Made by a program: the position numbers and the translations under genes. From assembly GCA_020975725.1 (NCBI GenBank), contig QXJR01000003.1:744001-808000 (forward strand): DNA of 64,000 bases, read 5' to 3'. Positions 1 to 10,639 of the stretch are shown one piece after another. Positions within the stretch are counted from its first letter, which is position 1; the number at the start of each line of letters is the position of its first letter. The notes beneath the pieces were generated by a model. The model was not told the origin of the DNA. It was given only the letters and a program-made list of their open reading frames with translations, and ran no database searches. Source of the stretch: Picocystis sp. L7 (lineage: Eukaryota; Chlorophyta; Picocystophyceae; Picocystales; Picocystaceae).

Positions 1-584
1 TGCTGAACCAGGATATCGTGTTTGCTTGCAAGGTGGTTTTCCCCACCATTGTGGAGGAGGATGTGATGTTGTTCAACCACGGAGCCAAAGGGAGAGGAAC
101 CTGGGTGGGACTAGTGGCCGGCAATCCACCGATGCTGGTGGCGCGAGCAGGGGCAGGCACGGATCCCCCGGGACCAGGAACCGCCCGTCTAGAAACGGAA
201 GAGTTTCCCTTGGATGGACAGGCACACGAGGTGGTGGTGGACATCCGCATCCGTGGTCCCGGTCGCATACGGGTGTACCTGGATGGTTCCTTGGTGGGCA
301 CAGGCGTCTCTCCCAACGAGGAGCTTGACCGTGGCATGTTTTCCGGAGGCAGCAACCCGGCGTATGGGGAAGGGGGATCCACTCCTGCAGCGAAGACAAA
401 TCGCGCTTGGCCTGGATATCCAGGATCCCTGCAATCGAACCTCAAGATCTTCGGAGGGGACAGTTGGTCAATGCGTGAGATATGGCTTTCGACATGCTTG
501 ACTATGGTCAGAAACACAAGGTTTAGTAAAGTTTTGCCGTTCCTACTGTTCAGTGTGCCTGCCTATTTGCTCGTCCAAAGCTAG
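1..584 (+). CDS. 3' end of a lectin/LamG-like (concanavalin A-type) protein, partial
   Basis: The frame is open from the left edge of the window to a TAG stop at 582-584, so this is the C-terminal part of a longer gene. About the first 100 residues alternate hydrophobic and polar strands, with phrases such as WVGLVAGNPPMLVARAG, EVVVDIRIRGPGRIRVYLDG and LKIFGGDSW. This pattern is typical of the jelly-roll beta sandwich of LamG/concanavalin A-like glucan- or glycan-binding domains, where the strand RVYLDGSLVGTG precedes a loop. The last 35 residues are less regular and may be a tail. No catalytic residues can be assigned. The family call is inferred from strand pattern only. Confidence 0.45.
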   Translation, partial: LNQDIVFACKVVFPTIVEEDVMLFNHGAKGRGTWVGLVAGNPPMLVARAGAGTDPPGPGTARLETEEFPLDGQAHEVVVDIRIRGPGRIRVYLDGSLVGTGVSPNEELDRGMFSGGSNPAYGEGGSTPAAKTNRAWPGYPGSLQSNLKIFGGDSWSMREIWLSTCLTMVRNTRFSKVLPFLLFSVPAYLLVQS

Positions 585-1316
585 CAAAAGTAGAATAGGA
601 GTTTGTGCATGAGGTTTCTGCCAGTGGACCATGCACGTTGTCCAATGGATGGCTGCTTCGTTCTGATCTGAATGCCCACGTGTGACATGCGCTTGCAGTG
701 GATGGAAGTGCAAGATTGCTTGAGGAATCCTAGCATGGGCGATGGATGGGCCAAGGGAAAGGGTCCACCTCTTTTGTGTGCATGTGAGTATTGAGAAGAG
801 TTCATTGTGGAAGAAAGTAGCCGACCCGTTCCTTTTCCTATTCCTTTCTTCCACCCCCTTTGGGCTCTGTTAAGGATCCCTTTTTGGATGCCCCTCCGTC
901 CCCCATCTGGATCCCACCGGGAACGGGAACGGGAATGAGGTAGCGAACGGGGTCTCGCGACATCCCTCGTTCCGACCCCGAGGGAGGTATCTAAGCCGCC
1001 CCGACCCCGACGAAGACGATGGAACGACGCGGTGCCGCCACGAGTTTCGCGCGCCCTGTTTGCGCCGATGGGCGCGTCGCGGGAATACGTGTCCTTTGTG
1101 TCGGGACCCGTTGTAACTTGACCGTGGACCCAACTGACCCCGAATCGTACCCACCCCGAACCGAACCGAACCGACCGTGGAGAAGCCCCTTTGGGCGGTT
1201 GTTGTCGTTTCGAGGAGAATTGATCCAAAACTCGGAAGACAAGCCTCTCGAGGCCTCCAGAGACTGGCGGAAGCCTCGTCTCGACCTTTCCTCCCATGCC
1301 GAGGCCACGAAGGGAC
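585..1316. other. Gene-less stretch before the repeat block
   Basis: No convincing gene is visible. The stretch holds short GC-rich tandem motifs (for example three GGGAACGG-like units near 918-935 and repeated CCGAACCGAACC near 1155-1175). Overlapping frames on both strands have no recognisable product. The left edge of the repeat-derived sequence at about 1317 is defined by where similarity to the inverted copy at about 5866 begins. Confidence 0.5.
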
Positions 1317-3363
1317 TGTTGCGCCGAGCCCTCTCGAGACACCTGTCTTGCCGAGGTTGTCCTTCGACGATGAGGAATATGCACTCCATGGCGAGGCTTT
1401 TGAGAGGTTCTCAATCATACTCAAGCCATTTACTTGGGACTTGTTTGCCTCGCCAAACAATGCCCAATGTCCGGCCTTCTTAACACGGGAGACCCATGCT
1501 CTCGCCCAAGAATGGGCTAGTCTTGGCAACCTATGGGCACACCCACCATGTTGCCTCATTGACTCCGTGATAGGCAAGCTGGAGGCCGAACCTAGAGCCC
1601 TTGTGACCATGATCACTCCGCATTGGCCAAAGGCTCCCTGGTTCCCTCGCTTGCAGCATCTCGCTACCTACCCGGAGGTACTAGGGAGGCATGAGGGAAT
1701 ATTCTCGGATGCCCGAGGAAGGCCCTTGCCTTCCCCTCACTGGGACAGTAAGGGATAGTGTCGAATCAATTGAATTAAAGGCACAGAAACAGCAAGCGTT
1801 TCCCACACTGTCTCTCTCAAGGGGGGGTGCTGCATATGCTCAATATGCAGCAGAGTGGGGAAAAGGGGAAAATCGGGATTCCATCGGGGTGTCCAGAAGC
1901 AGCGCCGATCATGGCGCGGCTCGGGACAACATCGGACCCGCGCACAGGCGCACGAGTGATCAACGCGCACCTCTGCGCCGGCCCCTCGACACAGGATGAT
2001 CTGGTGGACCTCCATGTAGAGGGAGAAGGCAAAATCGTACGTGATGGGAGGCTGCTGCGCGTCGATTCGAGGCCGTCCTGCAGCTCGTGCAGGAGCTCCA
2101 GGACGCTGCTGCTCGTCGATTCGAGGCCGTCCTGCAGCTCGTGCAGGAGCTCCAGGACGCTGCTGCGCGTCGATTCGAGGCCGTCCTGCAGCTCGTGCAG
2201 GAGCTCCAGGACGCTGCTGCGTGTCGATTCGAGGCCGTCCTGCAGCTCGTGCAGGAGCTCCAGGACGCTGCTGCGCGTCGATTCGAGGCCGTCCTGCAGC
2301 TCGTGCAGGAGCTCCAGGACGCTGCTGCGCGTCGATTCGAGGCCGTCCTGCAGCTCGTGCAGGAGCTCCAGGACGCTGCTGCTCGTCGATTCGAGGCCGT
2401 CCTGCAGCTCGTGCAGGAGCTCCAGGACGCTGCTGCGCGTCGATTCGAGGCCGTCCTGCAGCTCGTGCAGGAGCTCCAGGACGCTGCTGCGCGTCGATTC
2501 GAGGCCGTCCTGCAGCTCGTGCAGGAGCTCCAGGACGCTGCTGCGCGTCGATTCGAGGCCGTCCTGCAGCTCGTGCAGGAGCTCCAGGACGCTGCTGCGC
2601 GTCGATTCGAGGCCGTCCTGCAGCTCGTGCAGGAGCTCCAGGACGCTGCTGCGCGTCGATTCGAGGCCGTCCTGCAGCTCGTGCAGGAGCTCCAGGACGC
2701 TGCTGCGCGTCGATTCGAGGCCGTCCTGCAGCTCGTGCAGGAGCTCCAGGACGCTGCTGCGTGTCGATTCGAGGCCGTCCTGCAGCTCGTGCAGGAGCTC
2801 CAGGACGCTGCTGCGCGTCGATTCGAGGCCGTCCTGCAGCTCGTGCAGGAGCTCCAGGACGCTGCTGCGCGTCGATTCGAGGCCGTCCTGCAGCTCGTGC
2901 AGGAGCTCCAGGACGCTGCTGCGCGTCGATTCGAGGCCGTCCTGCAGCTCGTGCAGGAGCTCCAGGACGCTGCTGCGCGTCGATTCGAGGCCGTCCTGCA
3001 GCTCGTGCAGGAGCTCCAGGACGCTGCTGCGCGTCGATTCGAGGCCGTCCTGCAGCTCGTGCAGGAGCTCCAGGACGCTGCTGCGCGTCGATTCGAGGCC
3101 GTCCTGCAGCTCGTGCAGGAGCTCCAGGACGCTGCTGCGCGTCGATTCGAGGCCGTCCTGCAGCTCGTGCAGGAGCTCCAGGACGCTGCTGCGTGTCGAT
3201 TCGAGGCCGTCCTGCAGCTCGTGCAGGAGCTCCAGGACGCTGCTGCGCGTCGATTCGAGGCCGTCCTGCAGCTCGTGCAGGAGCTCCAGGACTCGTTTTT
3301 TCAGGCGTTCTAAGAGCATGGAAGCGCAAGTTGCACTAGTGTTTTGCATTCTCTTGTTGTTTA
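1317..3363 (+). mobile_element. DIRS-like retroelement fragment, permuted copy 1 (fossil)
   Basis: The parts in order are: a 140-residue coding fragment (about 1317-1745) with WDLFASPNNAQCP, LWAHPPCCLID and PHWPKAPWFPRL; a 290-bp segment beginning AAGGGATAGTGTCGAATC; the 54-bp array; and a 70-bp tail ending TTGTTTATT. The coding fragment resembles the domain that follows RNase H in DIRS/Ngaro-type tyrosine-recombinase retroelements (DLFAS..NAQCP, PPF.LI, P.WP..PW). The same parts occur on the minus strand at 5103-8965 in a circularly permuted order and bounded by inverted terminal repeats. No inverted terminal repeat is seen here. The element is clearly incomplete: no reverse transcriptase or recombinase is recognisable. 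Confidence 0.5.
2050..3293 (+). repeat. 54-bp minisatellite array A, about 23 units
   Basis: The unit is 54 bp and near-identical throughout, with GTCGATTCGAGGCCGTCC in the middle. The main variation is at the codon reading CGC, CTC or GTG just before GTCGATT. Because 54 is a multiple of three and the unit lacks stops in most frames, several long open frames run through the array on both strands. None is supported as a gene. Each unit contains CCTGCA-GCTCG-TGCAGG, a 6-bp stem with a 5-base loop. One frame gives an amphipathic coiled-coil-like 18-residue repeat (VLQLVQELQDAAARRFEA). The same unit forms array B in the opposite orientation. Confidence 0.95.
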
Positions 3364-3558
3364 TTATCTTAAATTGTATGGTGAACAGTGGTGTTCTCTT
3401 CATGTTTTTTTAGGTGGTGTGGTATGGTGTCGTGTGTATGTTATGGCCATTTGCTACTGCAATATGGATCACTTTAAAACCTTCTATCTCTTGCGAGCTG
3501 TTTTCTGAGGATGTTTAAGAAAGAATTCTGATTTTTGATTCCTATGCATACATTTGTA

Positions 3559-4386
3559 CTAATGTGTGAGCCTTTTAGCGAGATACTCAAAGATATCCAG
3601 TGCACTCCAAGATTTCGTGTGCCAGAGTACCTCCTTAACTTGAGCAAGGGACATGTGTTGGATGAAAAGTTCTAGCATATCCTTTGCTTGCTCTCGTTGC
3701 TGTATACTCGGGCGGTCGAAAGATTGCCACTCATGCTTGTCAAATGGCCACCATGGTGCATGTTGTGCAAGTATAACTTTTCGTTCGTTGTGGAGCTCAT
3801 CTTTTGTAACTTTTAAACGTCTAAAAGCAAGTGTTTTTGATTTCCCTGGAATTCCATTTACAATTGCACGTTGACAAATACGCACCGCTGCACACTGTTC
3901 ATCAATGCAAAGGGAACTATTAACGACAGCTCCACGTTGTAATGGGCACGTCCGAGGCACCAGGTGCCCCGTTTTTTTTTTCGGCAAGCCTCTTGTCAAC
4001 TTGTGCACCTCACCTCCAAATGTTAGTGACGGACGTTTAGGAGTAGCAACGGAAAGCCACGCATGCCCGCCATTTGCGACGGACCGGGAAAGGTATGCGC
4101 AGTCTCCGGCGCCGCTTACGTACCCTTTGATCGCGCAGAACCAGCCGGAGACGCAGCCGTCGTCGGCACAGGCCGTTTGGAACCCGATACCTTTCCTCCC
4201 CAAGAGGGAGAATCCTCTTCCAACTTTATTGCTACAGGGGCGGTATATTTGTTGTGTCCCTTGCGAGCAGTTCATGACGTCTTTCGAACCATACATTCGC
4301 ACAATATTGATATGCAAAGGGTCTTCCCTACCTTCCTTTGAGCTCAAGATGTTAGTCCACGCTTCCATTTCCGCAATTTCCATCAA
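3559..4386 (-). CDS. Unknown 275-residue protein in the left palindrome arm
   Basis: I do not recognise this protein. It is an open frame of 275 codons from an ATG at 4386. The last 110 residues (CIDEQCAAVRICQRAIVNG..., FIQHMSLAQVKEVLWHTK, IFEYLAKRLTH) look protein-like. They are basic and helix-rich, and the same stretch is repeated on the opposite strand in the right arm. The middle third lies in the 407-bp part found only in this arm and is rich in Cys and Gly (GLPKKKTGHLVPRTCPL). The gene could be transposon-derived or a captured host exon. The flanking AT-rich composition differs from the GC-rich host genes. Confidence 0.3.
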   Translation of the reverse strand: MMEIAEMEAWTNILSSKEGREDPLHINIVRMYGSKDVMNCSQGTQQIYRPCSNKVGRGFSLLGRKGIGFQTACADDGCVSGWFCAIKGYVSGAGDCAYLSRSVANGGHAWLSVATPKRPSLTFGGEVHKLTRGLPKKKTGHLVPRTCPLQRGAVVNSSLCIDEQCAAVRICQRAIVNGIPGKSKTLAFRRLKVTKDELHNERKVILAQHAPWWPFDKHEWQSFDRPSIQQREQAKDMLELFIQHMSLAQVKEVLWHTKSWSALDIFEYLAKRLTH

Positions 4387-4579
4387 TCAAGAAGCTCATT
4401 GTCTAAACTTCATTGATCATTTGGACCTTGGATACATTCAAGAATTGCTTTTGTTCTAGACAAGTTTATACAATGAGCTTCTTGATTGATGGAAATTGCG
4501 GAAATGGAAGCGTGGACTAACATCTTGAGCTCAAAGGAAGGTAGGGAAGACCCTTTGCATTGATGAACAGTGTGCAGCG

Positions 4580-4906
4580 GTGCGTATTTGTCAACGTGCA
4601 ATTGTAAATGGAATTCCAGGGAAATCAAAAACACTTGCTTTTAGACGTTTAAAAGTTACAAAAGATGAGCTCCACAACGAACGAAAAGTTATACTTGCAC
4701 AACATGCACCATGGTGGCCATTTGACAAGCATGAGTGGCAATCTTTCGACCGCCCGAGTATACAGCAACGAGAGCAAGCAAAGGATATGCTAGAACTTTT
4801 CATCCAACACATGTCCCTTGCTCAAGTTAAGGAGGTACTCTGGCACACGAAATCTTGGAGTGCACTGGATATCTTTGAGTATCTCGCTAAAAGGCTCACA
4901 CATTAG
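4580..4906 (+). pseudogene. Inverted partial copy of the 275-residue frame
   Basis: The 108 codons here repeat the C-terminal 108 residues of the minus-strand frame at 3559-4386, including QHAPWWPFDKHEWQSFDRP and the end AKRLTH. The start of the same frame reappears at 4492-4563 but is separated from this piece by the 407-bp loss and a stop. The right-arm copy is therefore a broken mirror image and is unlikely to be functional unless it starts at an internal codon. Confidence 0.5.
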
Positions 4907-5102
4907 TACAAATGTATGCATAGGAATCAAAAATCAGAATTCTTTCTTAAACATCCTCAGAAAACAGCTCGCAAGAGATAGAAGGTTTTAAAGTGATCCA
5001 TATTGCAGTAGCAAATGGCCATAACATACACACGACACCATACCACACCACCTAAAAAAACATGAAGAGAACACCACTGTTCACCATACAATTTAAGATA
5101 AT

Positions 5103-5444
5103 TGTGGCGCTTGCGCGCCCACCTCCTTTTCCTGTGGCGCGAAGACGACGAGGGTGGTGGCGTCGGCGTGCGTTCGCGCTCGTTCGCTCGTGCGTTCGTG
5201 TCGCCGCGGTGCTCGAGACCGTTGGGCGGAACGTTGAGGAACGTTGTTGTTGTCTCGTTCCCCTCCGCCGCAATTAATATTACATCTTAACTCCATTGGG
5301 GAATCCGCCCGTGGCTAAGCCACGTATTTATCCGGTTCATCGGCCACAGAGCCCTTATTAGAAAGGGGGACAAACCGGTCCCTATTCGGGTTAGTCCTGG
5401 CCCTGCATCCGCCTAGGGACATGGCTAAGGAGGACGTCCCAGTG
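5103..5444 (+). repeat. Left inverted terminal repeat of the 3.9-kb element
   Basis: About 342 bp, matching the reverse complement of 8622-8965 closely, especially over the inner 250 bp (for example AATTAATATTACATCTTAAC). The outer 70 bp are more diverged and contain repeated CGTTCG units near 5168-5200. The repeat ends at CCCAGTG, where the interior parts begin. Confidence 0.85.
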
Positions 5445-5939
5445 AGGGGAAGGCAAGGGCCTTCCTTGGGCATCCGAGAATATTCCCTCATGCCTCCCTA
5501 GTACCTCCTGGTAGGTAGCGAGATGCTGCAAGCGAGGGAACCAGGGAGCCTTTGGCCAATGCGGAGTGATCATGGTCACAAGGGCTCTAGGTTCGGCCTC
5601 CAGCTTGCCTATCACGGAGTCAATGAGGCAACAGGGTGGGTGTGCCCATAGGTTGCCAAGACTAGCCCATTCTTGGGCGAGAGCATTGGTCTCCCGTGTA
5701 AAGAAGGCCGGACATTGGGCATTGTTTGGCGAGGCAAACAAGTCCCAAGTGAATGGCCCGAATATAATTGAGAACCTCTCAAAAGCCTCACGATTGAGTG
5801 CATATTCCTCATCGTCGAAGGACAACCTCGGCAAGACAGGTGTCGCGAGAGGGCTGGGCGCAACAATAATAAACAACAAGAGAATGCAAAACACTAGTGC
5901 AACTTGCGCTTCCATGCTCTTAGAACGCCTGAAAAAACG

Positions 5940-8310
5940 AGTCCTGGAGCTCCTGCACGAGCTGCAGGACGGCCTCGAATCGACGAGCAGCAGCGTCCTG
6001 GAGCTCCTGCACGAGCTGCAGGACGGCCTCGAATCGACGAGCAGCAGCGTCCTGGAGCTCCTGCACGAGCTGCAGGACGGCCTCGAATCGACACGCAGCA
6101 GCGTCCTGGAGCTCCTGCACGAGCTGCAGGACGGCCTCGAATCGACACGCAGCAGCGTCCTGGAGCTCCTGCACGAGCTGCAGGACGGCCTCGAATCGAC
6201 ACGCAGCAGCGTCCTGGAGCTCCTGCACGAGCTGCAGGACGGCCTCGAATCGACGCGCAGCAGCGTCCTGGAGCTCCTGCACGAGCTGCAGGACGGCCTC
6301 GAATCGACGCGCAGCAGCGTCCTGGAGCTCCTGCACGAGCTGCAGGACGGCCTCGAATCGACACGCAGCAGCGTCCTGGAGCTCCTGCACGAGCTGCAGG
6401 ACGGCCTCGAATCGACGCGCAGCAGCGTCCTGGAGCTCCTGCACGAGCTGCAGGACGGCCTCGAATCGACACGCAGCAGCGTCCTGGAGCTCCTGCACGA
6501 GCTGCAGGACGGCCTCGAATCGACGCGCAGCAGCGTCCTGGAGCTCCTGCACGAGCTGCAGGACGGCCTCGAATCGACACGCAGCAGCGTCCTGGAGCTC
6601 CTGCACGAGCTGCAGGACGGCCTCGAATCGACGCGCAGCAGCGTCCTGGAGCTCCTGCACGAGCTGCAGGACGGCCTCGAATCGACGCGCAGCAGCGTCC
6701 TGGAGCTCCTGCACGAGCTGAAGGACGGCCTCGAATCGACACGCAGCAGCGTCCTGGAGCTCCTGCACGAGCTGCAGGACGGCCTCGAATCGACACGCAG
6801 CAGCGTCCTGGAGCTCCTGCACGAGCTGCAGGACGGCCTCGAATCGACGCGCAGCAGCGTCCTGGAGCTCCTGCACGAGCTGCAGGACGGCCTCGAATCG
6901 ACGCGCAGCAGCGTCCTGGAGCTCCTGCACGAGCTGCAGGACGGCCTCGAATCGACGCGCAGCAGCGTCCTGGAGCTCCTGCACGAGCTGCAGGACGGCC
7001 TCGAATCGACACGCAGCAGCGTCCTGGAGCTCCTGCACGAGCTGCAGGACGGCCTCGAATCGACGCGCAGCAGCGTCCTGGAGCTCCTGCACGAGCTGCA
7101 GGACGGCCTCGAATCGACACGCAGCAGCGTCCTGGAGCTCCTGCACGAGCTGCAGGACGGCCTCGAATCGACGCGCAGCAGCGTCCTGGAGCTCCTGCAC
7201 GAGCTGCAGGACGGCCTCGAATCGACGCGCAGCAGCGTCCTGGAGCTCCTGCACGAGCTGCAGGACGGCCTCGAATCGACGCGCAGCAGCGTCCTGGAGC
7301 TCCTGCACGAGCTGCAGGACGGCCTCGAATCGACGCGCAGCAGCGTCCTGGAGCTCCTGCACGAGCTGCAGGACGGCCTCGAATCGACGCGCAGCAGCGT
7401 CCTGGAGCTCCTGCACGAGCTGCAGGACGGCCTCGAATCGACGCGCAGCAGCGTCCTGGAGCTCCTGCACGAGCTGCAGGACGGCCTCGAATCGACGCGC
7501 AGCAGCGTCCTGGAGCTCCTGCACGAGCTGCAGGACGGCCTCGAATCGACACGCAGCAGCGTCCTGGAGCTCCTGCACGAGCTGCAGGACGGCCTCGAAT
7601 CGACGCGCAGCAGCGTCCTGGAGCTCCTGCACGAGCTGCAGGACGGCCTCGAATCGACGCGCAGCAGCGTCCTGGAGCTCCTGCACGAGCTGCAGGACGG
7701 CCTCGAATCGACACGCAGCAGCGTCCTGGAGCTCCTGCACGAGCTGCAGGACGGCCTCGAATCGACGCGCAGCAGCGTCCTGGAGCTCCTGCACGAGCTG
7801 CAGGACGGCCTCGAATCGACACGCAGCAGCGTCCTGGAGCTCCTGCACGAGCTGCAGGACGGCCTCGAATCGACGCGCAGCAGCGTCCTGGAGCTCCTGC
7901 ACGAGCTGCAGGACGGCCTCGAATCGACGCGCAGCAGCGTCCTGGAGCTCCTGCACGAGCTGCAGGACGGCCTCGAATCGACGCGCAGCAGCGTCCTGGA
8001 GCTCCTGCACGAGCTGCAGGACGGCCTCGAATCGACACGCAGCAGCGTCCTGGAGCTCCTGCACGAGCTGCAGGACGGCCTCGAATCGACGCGCAGCAGC
8101 GTCCTGGAGCTCCTGCACGAGCTGAAGGACGGCCTCGAATCGACACGCAGCAGCGTCCTGGAGCTCCTGCACGAGCTGCAGGACGGCCTCGAATCGACGC
8201 GCAGCAGCGTCCTGGAGCTCCTGCACGAGCTGCAGGACGGCCTCGAATCGGCACGCAGCAGCGTCCTGGAGCTCCTGCACGAGCTGCAGGACGGCCTCGA
8301 ATCGACGCGC
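5940..8310 (-). repeat. 54-bp minisatellite array B, about 44 units, inverted relative to array A
   Basis: The unit is the same as in array A but on the opposite strand. The order of unit variants (GCGC, ACGC and GAGC classes at the variable codon, plus two units with AAGGACGG) differs from array A. The two arrays have therefore expanded or been shuffled since they separated. Long open frames through the array on both strands follow from the stop-free unit and are not supported as genes. Confidence 0.95.
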
Positions 8311-8621
8311 AGCAGCCTCCCATCACGTACGATTTTGCCTTCTCCCTCTACATGGAGGTCCACCAGATCATCCTGTGTCGAGGGGCCGGCGCAGAGGTGC
8401 GCGTTGATCACTCGTGCGCCTGTGCGCGGGTCCGATGTTGTCCCGAGCCGCGCCATGATCGGCGCTGCTCGTGGACACCCCGATGGAATCCCGATTTTCC
8501 CCTTTTCCCCACTTTGCTGCATATTGAGCATATGCAGCACCCCCCCTTGAGAGAGACAGTGTGGGAAACGCTTGCTGTTTCTGTGCCTTTAATTCAATTG
8601 ATTCGACACTATCCCTAATTG

Positions 8622-8965
8622 CACTGGGACGTCCTCCTCCGCCATGTCCCTAGGCGGATGCAGGGCCAGGACTAACCCGAATAGGGACCGGTTTGTCCCC
8701 CTTTCTAATAAGGGCTCTGTGGCCGATGAACCGGATAACTACGTGGCTTAGCCACGGGCGGATTCCCCAATGGAGTTAAGATGTAATATTAATTGCGGCG
8801 GAGGGGAACGAGAACACAGCAACAACGTTCCTCAACGTTCCGCCCAACGGTCTCGAGCACCGCGGCGACGCGAACGCACGAGCGAACGAGCGCGAACGCA
8901 CGCCGATGCCACCAGCAACGCCGCCAGCTCGCTAGGGAAAGGGAGGTGGGCGCCCACGCGCCACA
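8622..8965 (-). repeat. Right inverted terminal repeat of the 3.9-kb element
   Basis: The inverted partner of 5103-5444. The inner boundary is CACTGGGAC and the outer boundary is GCGCCACA. DNA beyond 8966 has no counterpart left of 5103, which places the edge at this point. Confidence 0.85.
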
Positions 8966-10639
8966 CCCCTAAGTGAGACCCCATCATGGAAATTCTCTTT
9001 CCGCTTGCGCCAAGTACGTAAGCCTCGCTCTTTTTGGCGCCTCCCAGGCCACACTTCGAAGGCCTCCTACTACTACGCGTGCATCCTCGTTAGCAACGGG
9101 TAAGCATCAATACAAAACGTCTAGATTTTGAAAAAACGAAGTGGACATGCCACGAACAGTTTCGTACACATGCTTGAGTCCGTTTCACTGTGCTTTGCAC
9201 CCAAACTACCCCCGGCAACATTCAAATATTAGGAATTCGAGGAGCCTTGAGCTAATGAATGCGCCAAGCACGGTTGTGAGCATGGAAGGGCTTCAAGCGA
9301 TAGGAGAAATGGATGCACGCGTCGTGTAGAGTCCCCAAGGTTTACGGTTGTCAGTGAGCAATCAACATTAGGGCATCTAAAATGCCATTCTTGGAAGTTT
9401 TACCTTTTGCAAGCTCTTGCACCATCTGAATCTCCGTCCGAGACAACCTTGGCCTCGTTTGGCATGCCGCGAGATGTTATGTTCGGGATATGAGTCCCAA
9501 TTGCATAATCGGTATTCTTCTTGTGAAATTCACAAAGTGACTTTGTCGTGATTCCTTGTAAAAAGGTGCCCTTTTTCGTTGCTCTCGTACCCCAAATTAG
9601 AGTTCGCATGAGGACACCGTCCAAGATCTTGTCGAGTATGTTCACATCCAATGAATTCTTTTGCTTCCGTTGTTGGAATCGCTCGAATGTTAGTACTCTG
9701 CATTCTCACGTGTGGTGAGGAAGTTGGATGACCTTCCCCACCTCCTCTCCGGGCAAGATGCACCTTCATTGGCGTGATATCGGTCTTTGATAAGCGGAAT
9801 CGCTTTCTGGCGTTGTTAAGGTGGGAATTATAGGCTTTGCGGAAGAATGCAAACATTCATCAAGGGTGGCTCGTGTTTGTTTACATGAAGTACATAGTTG
9901 TGCAGCAACGAGTTCTTAAGGCTATCTTGGCAGCCGACAAGCCTCTGTAGTCGGATGGGCGCCAAGTCATGTCCGGCCCTATGGCTATTGAACATGCGGT
10001 GAGTTTGTACGACTTCTTGCATGCGAGGTCAAAACTACGAACTATCCATCTTGGATCGCATTTCGTGAAATGATGCCCGCGTGCATTGGCTACCCCTGAG
10101 AAACATGGACATCAAGGCACACGCACTTGGACAACCCACCAAAAGGAGTGGCACAAGTATGCACTCCCCTTGGCAGTCAACCTCATGTCCACGAATGGCT
10201 CCCAACCGTGGATGTCTACCGATTCTTGCCTGTGTGTCCCGACTATATCGAGAACTCGTTGCCCCTGTGTCTGAGCTGGATGCATTATGTATTGCGTTCA
10301 TCCGGTATTCTTTTGTCTCCTAGTTACTCAGTAGGGAATGGCACTTCTTGCCAAAAGTAGAAAGCAATGGACGCCAGCATGTGTGGTCATGCACCACTGG
10401 GATCGTACAAAATTTTGCAAGTGATGGTGATCATACCACACGAGGCCTTCTTCTTACGCAGAATTTTTTGAAGGGGCATGGAGCAAAAGCATCCTTGGCA
10501 AATCATCGAGAACGCCTGGTTTAGCCTCCTCTTATTTATTACGGCCTTACCGGTGGAAGGCGGAAACCCGTGGGCCCCCGCGGTGGTACATCCCCGCGAA
10601 GAAGCTTCAAAGCTCGTTCCTCAGTCGTGCGAGGATCGA
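8966..10639. other. Gene-less stretch with decayed short frames
   Basis: No gene is supported. Short minus-strand frames (9400-10022), such as HKKNTDYAIGTHIPNITSRG and HLNNARKRFRLSKTDITPMK, look like eroded coding sequence of an unknown repeat. None continues far or resembles a named family. The AT content is higher than in the flanking genes. Confidence 0.4.

Larger units (their letters stand above)
3364..5102. repeat. Large near-perfect palindrome (inverted duplication)
   Basis: The left arm is about 3364-4410, the right arm about 4462-5102, and the central spacer about 50 bp. The outer arms match base for base apart from a rare difference. The left arm carries 407 bp (3915-4321) absent from the right arm. 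Those 407 bp are bounded by a 10-bp direct repeat, ATGCAAAGGG, at 3905-3914 and 4312-4321, and one copy remains at the right-arm junction, as expected for deletion between short direct repeats. The right arm stops exactly where the terminal repeat of the next element begins (5103). Confidence 0.9.
5103..8965 (-). mobile_element. DIRS-like non-autonomous element with 340-bp inverted ends (fossil)
   Basis: This 3863-bp unit is bounded by inverted terminal repeats of about 342 bp (5103-5444 and 8622-8965). Both outer ends read TGTGGCGC inward. On the minus strand the interior is a 290-bp segment, the 54-bp array B, a 70-bp tail, and a coding fragment of the DIRS-type post-RNase H domain (5866-5440). 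Inverted rather than direct terminal repeats are a hallmark of DIRS elements. No target duplication is seen, also as in DIRS. It lacks recognisable reverse transcriptase and recombinase genes, so it looks non-autonomous or decayed. A DNA transposon with long inverted ends that captured a retroelement fragment is the alternative. Confidence 0.55.

Noticed and set aside
2050-8310. CRISPR-like repeat arrays
   Set aside because: There are no spacers: the 54-bp units are directly contiguous, and the host is eukaryotic.
1737-8618. Very long open frames (up to about 1049 codons) through the 54-bp arrays
   Set aside because: They arise because the unit is a multiple of three and stop-poor; frames on both strands are equally open, so openness is no evidence of coding.
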